From Chloroflexota bacterium (GTDB lineage Bacteria; Chloroflexota; Dehalococcoidia; SHYB01), in the NCBI GenBank assembly GCA_022572465.1, contig JACZVV010000019.1:1-34066 (forward strand): a stretch of 34,066 nucleotides of DNA. Direction: 5' to 3'. Position numbers and translations under genes: made by a program. The notes beneath the pieces were generated by a model that worked only from the letters and a program-made list of their open reading frames with translations, made no database searches and was not told where the DNA came from. Numbering within the stretch: position 1 is the stretch's first letter; the number at the start of each line of letters is the position of its first letter. Of the stretch, positions 31,824-34,066 are shown piece after piece.

Positions 31824-33374
31824 TTAACCGACGGCGGCCAGGATTTCCGGGTTCAGGCCGGGATACTTACGCAGTTCGTCGGCCCGCTCTTTCTTGAAGC
31901 GGCGGACTATCTGCTCATACTCTCCGGCGCGGCCTTGCCGCTGGTAGAGCAATCGGGGGCGAAGCAGCTCATCGTCGTCGAAGCCGGGGACCCCTTCCGC
32001 CACGTCGTAGCCGAAGTCGGGGTCTCGGACCCAGGCGATGTTCCCCTCGGCGATCCCCTTGACGACGGCGCTGGTGTGGGGAATAGCAACGTTCTTGCTT
32101 CGCTGGTCCTCGGCAGGCCCGCCCACGCGGCCGGTGTTGAGGAGGAACACCTCGAACGTGAGCCGGTCGAGCAGCTCCATGAATCGGTTCCCTTGCAATT
32201 CGTGAAGCGGCGGGAAGAACGGGTTGGTCCCGGGAATCCTCAAGGACTTGCCCATCTCGTCCTTGCCGCCGGCGGAGGTCCCCTGGGTCTCGCCGAGCAT
32301 GAAATAGGCGGCGGCCTGGGCGCCGGTGAGGCGGGCCACCGCCGGGACGATATTCTCGTTCCGGTTCAGAATGAGCAGCGCGTCCAGGGCGCCGATCTCG
32401 TTGGCGTCCCTGAAGGCGCCCAGGTCGCTCAGGCCGAAGACGGCGCGGCCGTTCTGGGTATAGCTATCGTCGTGGAAGTCCACCGGCCCGTCGACCTTCT
32501 GTTGGGACACGTTTTCGAGGTAGGACGTAGGCCGGATGACGGCGGCATGAATGGCCGGCTCGTCGCGGGGGTCGAGCCCATAGGTCTTGGCGAAGCAGCC
32601 GTCCTCGGTGGCGACGATGCGACCGTCGGGGAGCAACGCGGCGAAGTCGTCCTGGACGGGCAGGGACCCGTTCTGCACGGTGAAGGTGGTGGTGGTCTTG
32701 CCAGTGCCGGAGAGGCCGACGATCAGCATGACCCGCTCGCCGCGAGCCGTGGGGACCACCTTGCAACCAGCGTGGAGAGGAAGCCCGCCCAGATCGTAGA
32801 CCTTCTGGTTCCACATCCGCAGGCCGCCCTTTTTGGACTCGCCGAAGTAGTCGGAGTTCATGACCCTGGTGATCCCGGCGTCCAGGTCCACGATGATGGC
32901 CCGCTCATTCGCATAGCCGGTCGCCGGCAGGTTCGGCGTGTAGATGATGGTGACCTCGGGCTCCGGCGCGGAGCTCTCCACGGGGTAGTACAGCATGCGC
33001 TGCATGCCGGCGATGTTGGCGTTGCTCTTCTCGATAATCAGTCGCGCGCGAGTAACCAGGGCGCCATGGTTGCCGATCGCGCCGTCGATGATCAGCATCT
33101 CCTGGTCTCGGATGTAGTCGTCCTGCATGTCCACCAGCCGACGGGCCTCGTCCAAAGGGATGCATTGCGACGAATAGCGCTCGGGGTGGTCGGTGGCGAT
33201 GTAGGTGTTCGACGCGCTTCGAGCGACCGCCCTGGTCTCCACGTTGTAGTTGCCGAACTCGGTGCGCCGGGCGTTGGGCATCTCGGACGTGAGCTGTTGC
33301 AGCTCCTCGGCGCTCGGGTTGTGGAGGGTCTTCTTCGCTTTGGGGACATAGCCCGACCGTTTCACGGTTGCCAT
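31824..33374 (-). CDS. pckA: ATP-type phosphoenolpyruvate carboxykinase-like protein, divergent
   Basis: A 516-residue member of the ATP-dependent PEPCK family, which interconverts oxaloacetate and PEP in gluconeogenesis. By my alignment with the E. coli enzyme, conserved residues are R52 (R65), K181-K182 (KK), H201, the P-loop GLSGTGKT (220-227), D242-D243 and R310. Deviations: the canonical RSPKDKYIV reads RSASNTYIA; NTGW[ST]GG reads NTGRVGG (413-419); and the following YG-x-G-x-R segment with the adenine-contacting Arg is not kept. Nucleotide preference may thus differ. ATG 33374 (MATVKRSG) is preferred over upstream in-frame starts, though the ribosome site is only a G-rich GGGGG. Confidence 0.8.
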   Translation of the reverse strand: MATVKRSGYVPKAKKTLHNPSAEELQQLTSEMPNARRTEFGNYNVETRAVARSASNTYIATDHPERYSSQCIPLDEARRLVDMQDDYIRDQEMLIIDGAIGNHGALVTRARLIIEKSNANIAGMQRMLYYPVESSAPEPEVTIIYTPNLPATGYANERAIIVDLDAGITRVMNSDYFGESKKGGLRMWNQKVYDLGGLPLHAGCKVVPTARGERVMLIVGLSGTGKTTTTFTVQNGSLPVQDDFAALLPDGRIVATEDGCFAKTYGLDPRDEPAIHAAVIRPTSYLENVSQQKVDGPVDFHDDSYTQNGRAVFGLSDLGAFRDANEIGALDALLILNRNENIVPAVARLTGAQAAAYFMLGETQGTSAGGKDEMGKSLRIPGTNPFFPPLHELQGNRFMELLDRLTFEVFLLNTGRVGGPAEDQRSKNVAIPHTSAVVKGIAEGNIAWVRDPDFGYDVAEGVPGFDDDELLRPRLLYQRQGRAGEYEQIVRRFKKERADELRKYPGLNPEILAAVG

Positions 33375-33731
33375 TCGCAAACCCCCTGGAATTCCGTAGA
33401 TAGATTCTATCGTCGCTGGCAAGGGCTGTCGATTCACCGTGTCCCAGCCGTTCTTCACGCTCTCGAACCGTCTCGTCGAGCATGAATCGGCTTCCTGCTT
33501 CCGGTGACGTTCTCACCCCGCGATTCGCCGGCGGACGGCTCCGCAAGCGACGACCTGGAGGGCGCACGGCGACGACCTTGTCAGCGGCGTCACCATGACG
33601 CTTGGCATCGCCGAGGCGGACCTCCTAGGTCCATCGTGGGCCGCCGGCACCGTCGCGCCCAACGTGGGGGAGCCTCCTCCGCTGCGACGCCGTCCCTTGC
33701 GCAAGCCACCGTCACCGGTCTATGTGTATCC
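33375..33731. other. Intergenic region, nothing recognised
   Basis: About 357 bp between the pckA start and the promoter at 33732. Open frames here have compositions typical of random GC-rich sequence and match nothing I know. Confidence 0.5.
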
Positions 33732-33759
33732 TTGACACTCGACCTCACGACACTAGAAT
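33732..33759 (+). promoter_or_regulatory. Strong sigma-70-type promoter directed to the right end
   Basis: A perfect TTGACA (33732-33737), a 16-base spacer and TAGAAT (33754-33759, five of six). The predicted start is near 33766. Confidence 0.7.
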
Positions 33760-33765
33760 GTACCC

Positions 33766-34066
33766 GTCAGAGCATACGCTGAACGGCGATCGGTTTCATG
33801 GAAGGCCTCGCGCGGCCCCCGCGCCGCTCGGCACGAAACGTTGATCCGGCGCTCGCGGCCCGCGGGACGTGGTGGGCGCCGGCGTCATGACGGCGAGACC
33901 AGGGACCGCTCACCGACGCGCCGGCGGTCGCCATCGACGGTTCGGGCCCGGCGGGTTATCGTAGGCTGAGAGTTCAAGGGTGCCCTAGAGACCGGCGGGT
34001 CGTTCGACCATGATCGGGCCCGGTAAGGAAAGGCATCGACGGCCAGGGAAGCACAGGAGGGCGGAA
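33766..34066 (+). other. Structured leader or RNA running off the window
   Basis: About 300 nt with no convincing reading frame. It contains a perfect hairpin gcgcgg-ccc-ccgcgc (33810-33824) and a ggtcg-tt-cgacc hairpin. It ends with AGGAGGG near 34058, which looks like the ribosome site of a gene starting just outside the window. It is therefore a long 5' leader, perhaps a regulatory one. It matches no riboswitch class I could identify. Confidence 0.45.

Noticed and set aside
33504-33782. A 92-residue + strand ORF near the right end
   Set aside because: Arg-rich composition as in frame shadows, and it overlaps the strong promoter at 33732.
33960-34066. A TPP or T-box riboswitch (ctgagag and agggtgcc strings)
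   Set aside because: The strings occur in the wrong order or without the surrounding conserved elements; only an unknown structured leader can be claimed.

Overview
The window is high-GC bacterial DNA with dense, short-spaced genes. The housekeeping order (SRP RNA, ksgA, ispE, aspS, tig, clpP, clpX), combined with the accessory set (CaiB-type CoA-transferase, amidohydrolase_2, EthD-like proteins, SDRs, tandem CitE-like lyases), suggests a Chloroflexota genome of the Dehalococcoidia/SAR202 type. That assignment is inference from gene content; no 16S rRNA is present to test it.

Layout. (1) 1-2590: two tandem CitE/HpcH-type lyases on +, then a convergent MidA-like methyltransferase. (2) 2672-10078: a + strand information-processing block. 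It holds a long SRP RNA with its own promoter, rRNA dimethylation (ksgA), isoprenoid synthesis (ispE), Asp-tRNA synthesis (aspS), and a folding/proteolysis operon (tig-clpP-clpX). (3) 10091-15805: a - strand block with a PurN-like formyltransferase, a PHP phosphoesterase, both exonuclease VII subunits, an Xaa-Pro peptidase, type II dehydroquinase and a Xer recombinase. (4) 15806-18841: a structured 470-bp intergenic stretch, two convergent PAP2 phosphatases and an SDR. (5) 18848-22258: topA, dprA and tRNA-Ser(GGA) on -. (6) 22434-31779: an accessory region of oxidoreduction and catabolic genes, mostly on -. (7) 31824-34066: a divergent ATP-PEPCK-like gene, then a strong + promoter driving a structured leader that runs off the window.

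The most interesting locus is 29485-29985. An OsmC-family reading frame is interrupted by one in-frame TGA exactly where the family has its peroxidatic cysteine. The frame continues unchanged to a second conserved cysteine, and a compact hairpin with a GGU at its apex starts 18 nt after the U of the UGA. This fits a selenocysteine-containing OsmC protein with a bacterial SECIS. About 1.4 kb away lies a low-GC iodothyronine-deiodinase-like gene, from a family whose animal members carry Sec, here with Cys and two C-terminal membrane helices. It sits between two 58-bp near-identical copies of the amidohydrolase gene's 5' end, which suggests a recent insertion or duplication.

Other odd points are: a double CoA-transferase whose first half appears to lack the catalytic Asp; a 102-bp inverted-repeat element at 30130-30231; covarying short palindromes upstream of the cupin gene; and substitutions in the nucleotide-site motif of the PEPCK-like protein.
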